NCBI GenBank assembly: GCA_019420065.1
Contig: JAHZHX010000054.1
Coordinates: 1 to 15,398, forward strand
DNA length: 15,398 nucleotides
Source: Clostridiales bacterium
Lineage (GTDB): Bacteria; Bacillota; Clostridia; Christensenellales; Aristaeellaceae
Direction of reading: 5' to 3'
In this document: positions 1-6,289 of the stretch, in pieces
Layout of the letters: the number at the start of each line of letters is the position of its first letter
Position numbering within the stretch: the first letter of the stretch is position 1
Made by a program: the position numbers and the translations under genes
The notes under the pieces: generated by a model
The model's database searches: none
Told to the model about the DNA's origin: nothing
Seen by the model: only the letters and a program-made list of their open reading frames with translations

Positions 1-1
1 C

Positions 2-1069
2 GTACTGGTGGTGGTTCTGGGGCTGATTTCGGTGGGCTGGGGCTATGTCAGCAGCCGCTATGTGGATCCGGTAGAGCCGGGCAATACGGCGGAAATCGTG
101 TTTGAGGTAAAAAGCGGCAGCAGCCTGACACGCGTGGCCAACAACCTGGAAACAGCCGGGCTGGTGCGCAACCGTTCGGTTTTCAAGTATTATGCCGACT
201 TCCTGGGGTATGGTCAAAAAATCCAGGCCGGCACCTACCGACTGAACAAATCCATGACCATTCGCGAAATCGCCGAGCAGCTTACCCGTGGAGACGGCGT
301 TCCTCTGGTGCGCAACATCACCATTATTGAAGGCTGGACGGTGGAAAACATTGCCGCTTATCTGGCGCGCGAGGGCGTGATTGACGGCACGGAGGAATTT
401 CTCTCTCTTTGCCGCGACGGGCAGAGCTTTTCGGCATATTACTATATTGCGGACGTGCTGAAAACGCCCAACGCGTCCAGCCGCCTGTATGCGCTGGAAG
501 GATATTTTGCGCCCGATACCTATGAAATTTATACCAGCGCCACGCCGACGGAGATTATCCGCAAGCTTCTGTCGCAGACGGAGGCGGTATTCAAGGACGA
601 ATGGCATACCCGTGCCGAGGAGCTGAACATGACCATGGATCAGGTTATGACGCTGGCCTCCATGATTGAAAAAGAAGCCAAAAGGAGCGATTTTGCCCGC
701 GTATCGGCGGTGTTTCACAATCGTTTGAGCAGCGGCATGACACTGGGAAGCGATGTGACGGTCAAATATGTGACCGGGACGACGCGCATGAGCCTGACCG
801 GAAGCGATCTGGCGGTAAATTCCCTCTATAACACTTATCAGCATCAGGGTCTGCCGCTGGGGCCGATTTGCAACCCTTCGGCAGCGGCCATCGAGGCGGC
901 GCTGTATCCCGACACGGAATTTGTGACGGAAAAGTACCTGTATTTCTGCTCGAAGGATCCTGATACGGGCGAACTGTATTTCTCCAAAACACTGGCGGAG
1001 CACGAGGCGGCGGTACGGATTTACGCGCCGCTGTGGCAGGCGTACGACGAAAAGACGGGAGCGAAATAA
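2..1069 (+). CDS. mltG: Endolytic murein transglycosylase MltG, 5'-partial
   Basis: Membrane-anchored lytic transglycosylase of the YceG/MltG family, which cuts nascent peptidoglycan glycan strands at the outer face of the membrane. The frame is open from base 2 and begins in the middle of a hydrophobic segment (VLGLISVGWGYVSS), so the true start and cytoplasmic N-terminus lie before the window; the GTG at 8 is not a credible start. A LysM-like region follows (GSSLTRVANNLETAGLVRN, then GTYRLNKSMT). The catalytic domain has the family signature LASMIEKEAKRSDFARVSAV with the candidate catalytic Glu at about residue 221 counted from base 8, followed by FHNRL, LGSDVTVKYV, YNTYQHQGLPLGPICNP and YFCSKDP. 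The C-terminus looks complete. It is followed after 3 bases by the U32 peptidase gene, similar to the Bacillus yrrL-yrrN/yrrO neighbourhood. Family assignment is firm; only the 5' end is unknown. Confidence 0.95.
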   Translation, partial: VLVVVLGLISVGWGYVSSRYVDPVEPGNTAEIVFEVKSGSSLTRVANNLETAGLVRNRSVFKYYADFLGYGQKIQAGTYRLNKSMTIREIAEQLTRGDGVPLVRNITIIEGWTVENIAAYLAREGVIDGTEEFLSLCRDGQSFSAYYYIADVLKTPNASSRLYALEGYFAPDTYEIYTSATPTEIIRKLLSQTEAVFKDEWHTRAEELNMTMDQVMTLASMIEKEAKRSDFARVSAVFHNRLSSGMTLGSDVTVKYVTGTTRMSLTGSDLAVNSLYNTYQHQGLPLGPICNPSAAAIEAALYPDTEFVTEKYLYFCSKDPDTGELYFSKTLAEHEAAVRIYAPLWQAYDEKTGAK

Positions 1070-1072
1070 CGG

Positions 1073-2308
1073 ATGATGGAGTTGTTGGCGCCGGCAGGCG
1101 GAATGGAACAGCTGCGCGCCGCGGTGTGCTTTGGCGCTGACGCGGTATATGGCGGGCTGAAGAAGTTCGGCTTGCGGGCTTCGGCAGGCAATTTTGATTG
1201 GGACGAACTGAAAGAAGCGCTGGCGCTGGTTCATGGCGCGGGCAAAAAGTTTTATCTTACGCTCAATATCCTGCCCTATGACGATGAAATGGAGGAGCTG
1301 GCCGTCTGTGCGAAACGCGCCTGGGAGATGGGCGCAGACGCTGCCATTGTCAGTGATCTGGGCGCTGTTTGCGTGCTGCGCGAGCGCGTGCCAGGGCTGA
1401 AAATTCACGTCAGCACGCAGGCCAATGTGATGAACGCTGCGGCTGCCAGGGTGTTTTCCGGGCTTGGCGCGGAGCGGATTGTGGTTTCGCGGGAGCTTTC
1501 GCTCCAACGTATTGCCGCGCTGCGCGCGCATTTGCCGAAAAACGTGCAGATTGAAGCCTTTGTTCATGGGGCCATGTGCATGGCGCATTCGGGTCGCTGC
1601 ATGTTCAGCGATTATTTGGCGGGACGCGGCGGAAACCGCGGCGCCTGCGCGCAGCCATGCCGCTGGCAGTATACCGTGGTAGAAGCAAAACGCCCGGATG
1701 AGGAGATTCCCGTGCTGGAGGACGAGCGGGGCACCTATATTTTTTCGGCTTACGATCTGAACATGCTTTCCTACCTGCCGCAGCTGCGGCAGGCGGGAGT
1801 AGCGTCGCTGAAGATCGAAGGACGTATGAAAACGGGATACTATGTAGCCACGGTCACACATGCATACCGGCAGGCGCTGGACCTGCTGGCGCAGAGCGAG
1901 GAGAAATATCGCGCCGCGTTGCCCATGCTGCAAAACGAGCTGTGCAAGGTCAGCCACCGCAAATCCAATACAGGATTTTATTTCGGCGCGCCGCAGCCTG
2001 CTTCGGGCGCCGGCGGCTTTGAGCAAACGATGGAGTTTTCCGGCCGCGTGCTGGGATATGAGGCTGGGCGTATGCTGGTCGAGGTAAAAAACCGTTTTCA
2101 TGTGGGCGATACGCTTGAGGCGCTGTCTCCGGGCGGCGCGCGAGCGTTCACGGTAACGGGCATTGCACGGGCAGACGACGGCCAAGCGGTCGAATATGTT
2201 TCCGTCGCGGGACAGCGGGTGTGGATCGCCTGTGATTTTTCGGTTGGGGAAGGGGATTACCTGCGCGGCCCCAACCGCAACCATCGCGCTGATTTGCAGC
2301 AAAAATAA
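1073..2308 (+). CDS. U32 family peptidase, TrhP-like tRNA hydroxylation protein
   Basis: Protein of 411 residues in the U32 'collagenase-like' family. Members such as Bacillus YrrN/YrrO and E. coli YegQ (TrhP) are known to be needed for 5-hydroxyuridine formation at tRNA position 34; others are called proteases on weaker evidence. The N-terminus MMELLAPAGGMEQLRAAV and the segment AVYGGLKKFGLRA are typical of the TIM-barrel core. The U32 signature starts at about residue 161 (EAFVHGAMCMAHSGRCMFS), and four cysteines at about 169, 176, 192 and 196 (CMAHSGRC, then CAQPC) form the conserved cluster that probably holds an iron-sulfur centre. SLKIEGRMKTGYYVA and the SHRKSNTGFYFG stretch follow, then a C-terminal beta-rich domain. 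Start is ATG 1073; the adjacent ATG at 1076 is equally possible. Bacillus has two such proteins plus the methyltransferase TrmR after mltG; only one is present here. Which U32 subfamily it belongs to is inference. Confidence 0.92.
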   Translation: MMELLAPAGGMEQLRAAVCFGADAVYGGLKKFGLRASAGNFDWDELKEALALVHGAGKKFYLTLNILPYDDEMEELAVCAKRAWEMGADAAIVSDLGAVCVLRERVPGLKIHVSTQANVMNAAAARVFSGLGAERIVVSRELSLQRIAALRAHLPKNVQIEAFVHGAMCMAHSGRCMFSDYLAGRGGNRGACAQPCRWQYTVVEAKRPDEEIPVLEDERGTYIFSAYDLNMLSYLPQLRQAGVASLKIEGRMKTGYYVATVTHAYRQALDLLAQSEEKYRAALPMLQNELCKVSHRKSNTGFYFGAPQPASGAGGFEQTMEFSGRVLGYEAGRMLVEVKNRFHVGDTLEALSPGGARAFTVTGIARADDGQAVEYVSVAGQRVWIACDFSVGEGDYLRGPNRNHRADLQQK

Positions 2309-2328
2309 GCTGATTGCCGCATACCCTG
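2301..2328 (+). promoter_or_regulatory. Possible mother-cell (sigma-E-like) promoter before sigK
   Basis: The 36-base gap before sigK contains CATACCCT at 2320-2327, resembling the sigma-E -10 element (CATACANT), with an AT-rich AAAAATAA at 2301-2308 at about the right distance for a -35 element. In Bacillus sigK is transcribed by sigma-E with SpoIIID. The implied leader would be only about 10 bases and the -35 match is poor, so this is tentative. sigK may equally be read through from the upstream genes. Confidence 0.3.
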
Positions 2329-2344
2329 TACGGGGGTGTGAGCA

Positions 2345-3037
2345 ATGCTTGAATTTTTGCTTTTTCTGGTACGCGACGCGCTGCTTCTGCTGGGGCATAT
2401 ATCGGGGGGCGGCAGCTTTCCCAAACCCTTGTCCAAGCAGGAAGAGACGAAATGCCTGGAGGATATGCAGCGCGGCGACGAGGCGGCGCGGGCAAAGCTG
2501 ATTGAACATAATCTGCGCCTGGTGGCGCATGTGGTACGCAAATATACCGTGCCGGGCTACACGGCGGACGATCTGGTATCGGTCGGCACGCTGGGGCTTA
2601 TCAAGGCGGTCAGTTCGTACAAGATCGGCGGAAAGACACCGCTTTCCACTTATGCGGCGCGCTGTATTGAGAACGAGGTGCTGATGCTGCTGCGCGCCTC
2701 CAAAAAGCGGCGCGGCGAGATATCGCTGAATTCCCCGCTTGGCATGGACGGCGAAGGAAACGATATCTCGTTTCAGGATATACTGGGTACGCCGCCCGAC
2801 CAGGTGGAGGACGACGCGATCCGCCGTATGAGCATGCAGCAGGTGCGCCGGGCGCTGGAAAAGCTGCCGGCAAGGGAAAAAATGGTGCTGGAAATGCGCT
2901 ATGGGCTGCTGGGCGGCGCGCCGCTGATGCAGCATGAGGTGGCGCAGAAGCTGGGTATTTCCCGTTCCTATGTTTCCAGGCTGGAAACGCGGGCGATCAC
3001 CCTGATACGCGATACGGTATTTGGTAAAAATCAGTAG
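2345..3037 (+). CDS. sigK: RNA polymerase sporulation sigma factor sigma-K (pro-sigma-K)
   Basis: Sigma-70 family factor of 230 residues that directs late mother-cell transcription (coat, cortex and maturation genes) during endospore formation. The N-terminus is a hydrophobic pro-sequence (MLEFLLFLVRDALLLLGHIS, residues 1-20) followed by SFPKPLSKQEE, matching the Bacillus pro-sigma-K layout, in which SpoIVFB cleaves at the end of the hydrophobic stretch. Region 2 shows IEHNLRLVAHVVRKY (53-67), DDLVSVGTLGLIKAV (75-89) and STYAARCIENEVLMLLR (101-117). Region 4 ends with the helix-turn-helix MQHEVAQKLGISRSYVSRLE (195-214). The gene is in one piece, not split by a skin-type element. The start is chosen for GGGGG at 2332-2336, 8 bases ahead. 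Sigma-E is the closest alternative, but the short pro-sequence and the FPxPLS motif favour sigma-K. Confidence 0.93.
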   Translation: MLEFLLFLVRDALLLLGHISGGGSFPKPLSKQEETKCLEDMQRGDEAARAKLIEHNLRLVAHVVRKYTVPGYTADDLVSVGTLGLIKAVSSYKIGGKTPLSTYAARCIENEVLMLLRASKKRRGEISLNSPLGMDGEGNDISFQDILGTPPDQVEDDAIRRMSMQQVRRALEKLPAREKMVLEMRYGLLGGAPLMQHEVAQKLGISRSYVSRLETRAITLIRDTVFGKNQ

Positions 3038-3052
3038 ATAGAGGAGCTGCAA

Positions 3053-3898
3053 ATGATGAGGTTTGGACCGGCTGGCAATTCTGAAAGGTTCTATGCGGAA
3101 GGGTACAAGGCGACCGTACAGGCTCCCGGGTGGCTGCGGCAGATGGGCCTGGACGCTTATGAATATTCCTTCGGACGCGGGGTGTCGCTTTCGGAGGAGA
3201 TGGCGGGCAAGATCCGTGACAAGGCGCAGGAGCATGACATTGCGGTCAGCGCGCACGCGCCCTATTTTATCAACCTTGCCAATCCGGATGCGGAAAAACG
3301 GGAAAACAGCTATCGCTATATTCTGGATGCGGCGCAGGCAGTCACCCGGCTTGGAGGAGAGCGTGTGGTGGTGCATGTGGGTGCGGTGATGAAGCTGGAC
3401 CGTGCCGAAGCAATCAAAAACTGCAAGGAAGGGCTGCTGGAGGCTTATCGCCGGCTGGACGATCAGGGGCTGGGGCAGGTGCGGCTGTGCCCGGAGACGA
3501 TGGGTAAATACAGCCAGATCGGCAATCTTGAGGAAACGCTGGATTTCTGCCTGCTGGACCGGCGGATGCTGCCCTGCATTGATTTCGCCCATCTGCATGC
3601 GCTGACAAACGGTTCGCTAAAACAAACGGAGGACTTTGCCGCAATCCTTGATACGATTGAAAAAACGCTGGGACTGGATTGGGCCCGGCAGATGCACATG
3701 CATTTTTCAACCATTGAGTTCACCGGCGCGGGCGAAAAGCGCCATCGTACCTTTGCCGAGGAGGACTATGGGCCGCGATTTGAGCTGCTTGCGCCGCTTC
3801 TGCATGCGCGCGGGTACTGCGGAACGGTGATCTGCGAATGCAAGGGCACCCAGGCGGATGACGCCAAAATCATGCAGGATATCTGGAACGCACAATAA
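3053..3898 (+). CDS. Endonuclease IV-like (AP endonuclease family 2) TIM-barrel protein
   Basis: Protein of 281 residues with the apurinic/apyrimidinic endonuclease IV fold, which normally incises DNA 5' of abasic sites in base excision repair using three metal ions. Most expected ligands are visible: H68 (SAHAPYF), H108 (VVVHVGA), E148 (CPETMG), D177 and H180 (CIDFAHLHA), H215/H217 (MHMHFS), H231 (GEKRHRTF) and E262 (VICECKG). Where E. coli Nfo has Asp-Arg-His, this protein has Lys-Arg-His; as I recall the same KRH occurs in a Clostridia-type branch of the family, so it probably marks a subfamily rather than damage. Start ATG 3053 follows GAGGAG at 3041-3046; ATG 3056 is possible. It begins 15 bases after sigK and is probably co-transcribed. 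Whether it is a genuine AP endonuclease or a related metalloenzyme cannot be settled from sequence alone. Confidence 0.85.
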   Translation: MMRFGPAGNSERFYAEGYKATVQAPGWLRQMGLDAYEYSFGRGVSLSEEMAGKIRDKAQEHDIAVSAHAPYFINLANPDAEKRENSYRYILDAAQAVTRLGGERVVVHVGAVMKLDRAEAIKNCKEGLLEAYRRLDDQGLGQVRLCPETMGKYSQIGNLEETLDFCLLDRRMLPCIDFAHLHALTNGSLKQTEDFAAILDTIEKTLGLDWARQMHMHFSTIEFTGAGEKRHRTFAEEDYGPRFELLAPLLHARGYCGTVICECKGTQADDAKIMQDIWNAQ

Positions 3899-3939
3899 AA
3901 AAACCCGCGGGAAAGCATGAAAGCGTTCCATGCGGGTTT
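3894..3939. terminator. Intrinsic terminator between convergent genes
   Basis: AAACCCGC (3901-3908) pairs with GCGGGTTT (3932-3939); GGAA (3910-3913) with TTCC (3926-3929) extends the stem. On the - strand the hairpin is followed by seven T (complement of 3897-3903), so it is a strong terminator for the eutH-like gene. On the + strand only TTT follows, so it is weaker for the endonuclease gene. Confidence 0.85.
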
Positions 3940-3946
3940 GAACCGT

Positions 3947-5035
3947 TCATGCGAGCGGTTCTTTTTTTGCGCGCGGCGGACGCGTCAGCAGCAGGGCCAA
4001 TACTGCGCCCAGTACTCCGCCGCCGAGCTTGGCGGCAAGCAGCGGCGCGATCGCGGCGGGGGAGATGCTGAAGGCAAAGCCGAGATGCGCGGCCAGCGTC
4101 GAAGCGGCGCATACAAGAAAAGCGGCGTTGACGGTTTTTCCTCGCGCGTCCATGTCACGGATCAGGGCAAGGGCGGGAACAACGCTGACCGCTCCGATCA
4201 AAAGACCGGTCATGCTGCTGCCATTCAGCCCTGTTTTTGCGCCCAGAAGCTGAAACGGTTTTTTCAGCAGGCGGCAGAGCAGCTCGGCTAAAGGCAGGCT
4301 GCCCAGCATCACAATGCCAATGGAGGAAACGACGGCCATGGCGTCTTCCAGCGGCGTCAGATGGGGAACAAGGGCGCAGCCCGTCATATACTGCGCCGCG
4401 CCCAGAACCAGACCGAGCGTTGACAGCGCGCGAATCAGCCAGGCAAAAGCAATAAATATCCGCAGCATTTTATCGGGCGCGCAGCGCAGGCCAAGGCCGA
4501 GCAGGACGGATAATGCAAAAACAGGCAGGCTCTGCACCAGGAGATATTGAAACGGAAGCCCGCAGAGCAGGCCGCCGAGCAGCAGCGACGGCGGCATTGT
4601 ACACAATCCGATGAGAATGCCGCGGGCGAAGAGCATGCGGTCGGTTTCCGGAATCATGCCCATGCCGACGGGGAGCGTAAAGCTGATCGTGCAGCCCAGC
4701 GTGGCGGCTACGATTATGCCGGCGTATTCGCCAAGCGCTGGATTGCAGGCCAGGGAGAGTGAAAGCTGGTATCCGCCCATATCCATGGCCAGCAGGCCTC
4801 CAAGCAGCGCCGGATCTAAGTGAAGAACGCGGAAAAGCGGAGCGATGGTATGGGAAAGGGCGGCGGAGAGCAGCGGCGTGAGACAGATGATGCCGGCCAT
4901 GGAAAGCGCCGTAGGCCCCAGCAGGTGGAACGCGGCTTCGAAACGCTGCCCCAGGCCCAAACGGTTGCCGAGCAAAAGATCAAGGCCGCCGATGACGGCG
5001 CCCAAAGCCAGCAGGATCATAATGAACTGGTTCAT
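3947..5035 (-). CDS. eutH: EutH-type ethanolamine permease
   Basis: Integral membrane protein of 362 residues, almost entirely hydrophobic with roughly ten transmembrane segments. It resembles EutH, the ethanolamine uptake protein: LLAMDMGGYQLSLSLA near residues 83-98 matches the family's 'ACDMGGFFLAKELA' segment, TLPVGMGMIPETDR matches the 'SIPVALGIIEPSDR' region, and RDMDARGKTVNAAFLVCAAS then AAHLGFAFS near the C-terminus match the most conserved EutH block. It is shorter than E. coli EutH (about 408 residues), mainly through shorter loops. Start ATG 5035 has AAGGAG 8 bases ahead on the - strand. It lies 39 bases after the metallophosphoesterase gene and probably shares its transcript. No other eut gene (lyase, shell proteins, two-component regulator) is in the window, so it may supply ethanolamine, or carry a related amine, outside a classical eut operon. 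Substrate is inferred from family membership. Confidence 0.85.
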   Translation of the reverse strand: MNQFIMILLALGAVIGGLDLLLGNRLGLGQRFEAAFHLLGPTALSMAGIICLTPLLSAALSHTIAPLFRVLHLDPALLGGLLAMDMGGYQLSLSLACNPALGEYAGIIVAATLGCTISFTLPVGMGMIPETDRMLFARGILIGLCTMPPSLLLGGLLCGLPFQYLLVQSLPVFALSVLLGLGLRCAPDKMLRIFIAFAWLIRALSTLGLVLGAAQYMTGCALVPHLTPLEDAMAVVSSIGIVMLGSLPLAELLCRLLKKPFQLLGAKTGLNGSSMTGLLIGAVSVVPALALIRDMDARGKTVNAAFLVCAASTLAAHLGFAFSISPAAIAPLLAAKLGGGVLGAVLALLLTRPPRAKKEPLA

Positions 5036-5074
5036 GGCCAGCGCTCCTTCGTGCAGTATTGCCGGGACGCAGCT

Positions 5075-5953
5075 TTATTTGGAAGCGGCTCGCAGCGTAA
5101 TCAGGTGGTATTGCGGCGGTGCAAACAGGCGCAGCGGCACAAATGTGGTGCCTACGCCGTTGGAAATGATGATGCGCGCGCCATGCTCCGTTCTTTCGCC
5201 TGAACGGTAGCGGTTGCCGTAGCGCATGCCATACCGGCTGGAGGTGCAGGGAGCAAACCGTCCCAGACAGATTTGACCGCCGTGCGTATGGCCGCACAGC
5301 GCCAACTGGAAAAAAGGCGGATCGCCCAGCGCGAATGCGCCCTTGAGCGCGTCCGGAGAATGCGGCGCATAAATGGTGAAGTCCGCGCCGCGCTGCTGCT
5401 CCTTGACCGCGACATAATCCGGCCGGCCATGGTTGCAGTCATCGGTCGCGCCAACGGCCAGATGAATGGAGCCGAGACTGAAAAAATGCGTGCTGTTGAC
5501 CAGCGGAATGACGCCGCGTTCCCGCATGGCGGCGCTGAGAACGGCTGCGTCGGCTTCAGCACGGTCATGGTTGCCCAGTACGCCGCATACGCCCAGCCTG
5601 GCCAGGAACGCAGGCGCGATCTGCCAGAATCGCAGCGTGTGCGCAGCGTCCTCGCCATAGTCTCCCCCCAGGATGACAAGATCCGCTTTCAGGGCGTTGA
5701 CGCGCGCTGCCAGGTCAGCCACCCGCTTTTCATCCAGCAGCGCGCCGTAATGAATATCGGATACATATGCGATGCGCAGTCCATCCAGCGCGCCGGGCAG
5801 CCGGTCATAGACAAGAGAATGCTCCTTTAGAAACAGCTGCCGGGCAGCATAGAGGGGATACAGCCAGCGGCCGCATTGCATGCGGGCGAGAAAGCGGCCG
5901 AGGGCAGCGGGCTTGTGCGGTCGATGCGCAGGCCGGGGAGCGGGTTCTTTCAT
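5075..5953 (-). CDS. Metallophosphoesterase, YkuE-like
   Basis: Calcineurin-type phosphoesterase of 292 residues. All metal-site motifs are present: SDIHYG (D66, H68), GGDYGED (D98), GNHD (N128, H129), APHSPD (H198) and CGHTHGGQ (H222, H224). The C-terminus ISNGVGTTFVPLRLFAPPQY is typical of the YkuE/YaeI-like branch, whose members act on membrane-associated or sugar-phosphate substrates; the true substrate here is unknown. The frame stays open further upstream to 6229, but that extension runs through the 6S RNA and its terminator and has no protein-like features. I place the start at ATG 5953 because AAGGAGGG lies 9 bases ahead. The usual N-terminal membrane helix is replaced by a basic, proline-rich leader (residues 1-25) and a short aromatic stretch. 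It sits between the 6S RNA terminator and the eutH-like gene. I see no separate promoter, so read-through past the terminator may supply expression. Confidence 0.9.
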   Translation of the reverse strand: MKEPAPRPAHRPHKPAALGRFLARMQCGRWLYPLYAARQLFLKEHSLVYDRLPGALDGLRIAYVSDIHYGALLDEKRVADLAARVNALKADLVILGGDYGEDAAHTLRFWQIAPAFLARLGVCGVLGNHDRAEADAAVLSAAMRERGVIPLVNSTHFFSLGSIHLAVGATDDCNHGRPDYVAVKEQQRGADFTIYAPHSPDALKGAFALGDPPFFQLALCGHTHGGQICLGRFAPCTSSRYGMRYGNRYRSGERTEHGARIIISNGVGTTFVPLRLFAPPQYHLITLRAASK

Positions 5954-5962
5954 GATTTGCGG

Positions 5963-5970
5963 CCCTCCTT
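5963..5970 (-). promoter_or_regulatory. Ribosome binding site of the metallophosphoesterase gene
   Basis: AAGGAGGG on the - strand, 9 bases before ATG 5953. It is the only strong Shine-Dalgarno sequence in this frame and decides the start against the much longer open frame that runs through the 6S RNA. Confidence 0.85.
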
Positions 5971-5995
5971 CTGGCTTGGGCGGAAAACTGTTTAC

Positions 5996-6022
5996 AAAGA
6001 AAAACGGGCTGAAAACAGCCCG
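5996..6022 (-). terminator. Intrinsic terminator of the 6S RNA gene
   Basis: On the - strand CGGGCT, a six-base loop GTTTTC and AGCCCG form a perfect 6-bp GC-rich stem, followed at once by TTTTTCTTT. It ends the 6S RNA transcription unit and lies just ahead of the metallophosphoesterase leader. Confidence 0.88.
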
Positions 6023-6029
6023 ACTTATG

Positions 6030-6231
6030 CGTGGAAGCCCCAAAGTGCCGCTGCGCCCTGCTTTTTCACCCGCTATGTTAAGCAGGCCGGTGCCCTGCGG
6101 CTCATTTACCGCCGTCCCCTGGCATGCCTTGCGGCACGGGGGCATGACGTCCATGTCCGACCCGGACTCCGTTTTGTGAAATGTGGGTAAAAGCAGACCG
6201 CTGGCCAGTACACCCCAGGAGCATTCCAACT
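6030..6231 (-). ncRNA. ssrS: 6S RNA (SsrS), regulator of sigma-A RNA polymerase
   Basis: Non-coding RNA of about 200 nt that mimics an open promoter and binds the housekeeping polymerase holoenzyme, typically in stationary phase. The ends pair in a long closing stem: the 5' part GGAAUGCUCCUGGGGUGU (6227 downward) pairs with the 3' part GGCACUUUGGGGCUUCC (ending at 6033). The conserved 6S-type elements are UGGGGUGU...CCAGCGG on the 5' side and GCAGCGGCACUUUGGGG on the 3' side, matching in order the E. coli elements CUGAGAUGUUCGCAAGCGG and CUGCGGCGGCAUCUCGGAG. An inner stem pairs CUGCUUUUACCC with GGGUGAAAAAGCAG and flanks an unpaired central region. The apical arm ends in a GCAA tetraloop hairpin (GUGCC-GCAA-GGCAU) enclosed by CCCC/GGGG. 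It has its own perfect sigma-A promoter and terminator. A riboswitch for the downstream gene is the main alternative, but the pairing of the two ends and the conserved elements favour 6S. Confidence 0.85.
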
Positions 6232-6237
6232 GTTTTA

Positions 6238-6266
6238 ATTATATGCAGCGCACAGCTACTTGTCAA
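6238..6266 (-). promoter_or_regulatory. Sigma-A promoter of the 6S RNA gene
   Basis: On the - strand TTGACA (6266-6261), a 17-base spacer and TATAAT (6243-6238): a perfect consensus promoter. The predicted first transcribed base is about 6231-6230, immediately ahead of the 6S closing stem. Confidence 0.92.
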
Positions 6267-6289
6267 CACAAAAAACAAAAGCTGGCGGC

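Noticed and set aside
223..236. Possible second catalytic defect or frameshift in mltG
   Set aside because: The frame and conserved motifs are continuous to the stop at 1069; only the 5' end is missing because of the window edge.
5954..6229. N-terminal extension of the metallophosphoesterase frame by 92 residues
   Set aside because: It runs through the 6S RNA and its terminator, has no domain-like content, and a strong AAGGAGGG precedes ATG 5953.
5954..6289. Riboswitch controlling the metallophosphoesterase
   Set aside because: A promoter, structured RNA and terminator before a gene fit a riboswitch layout, but the paired ends and conserved blocks match 6S RNA better. I recognised no riboswitch core.
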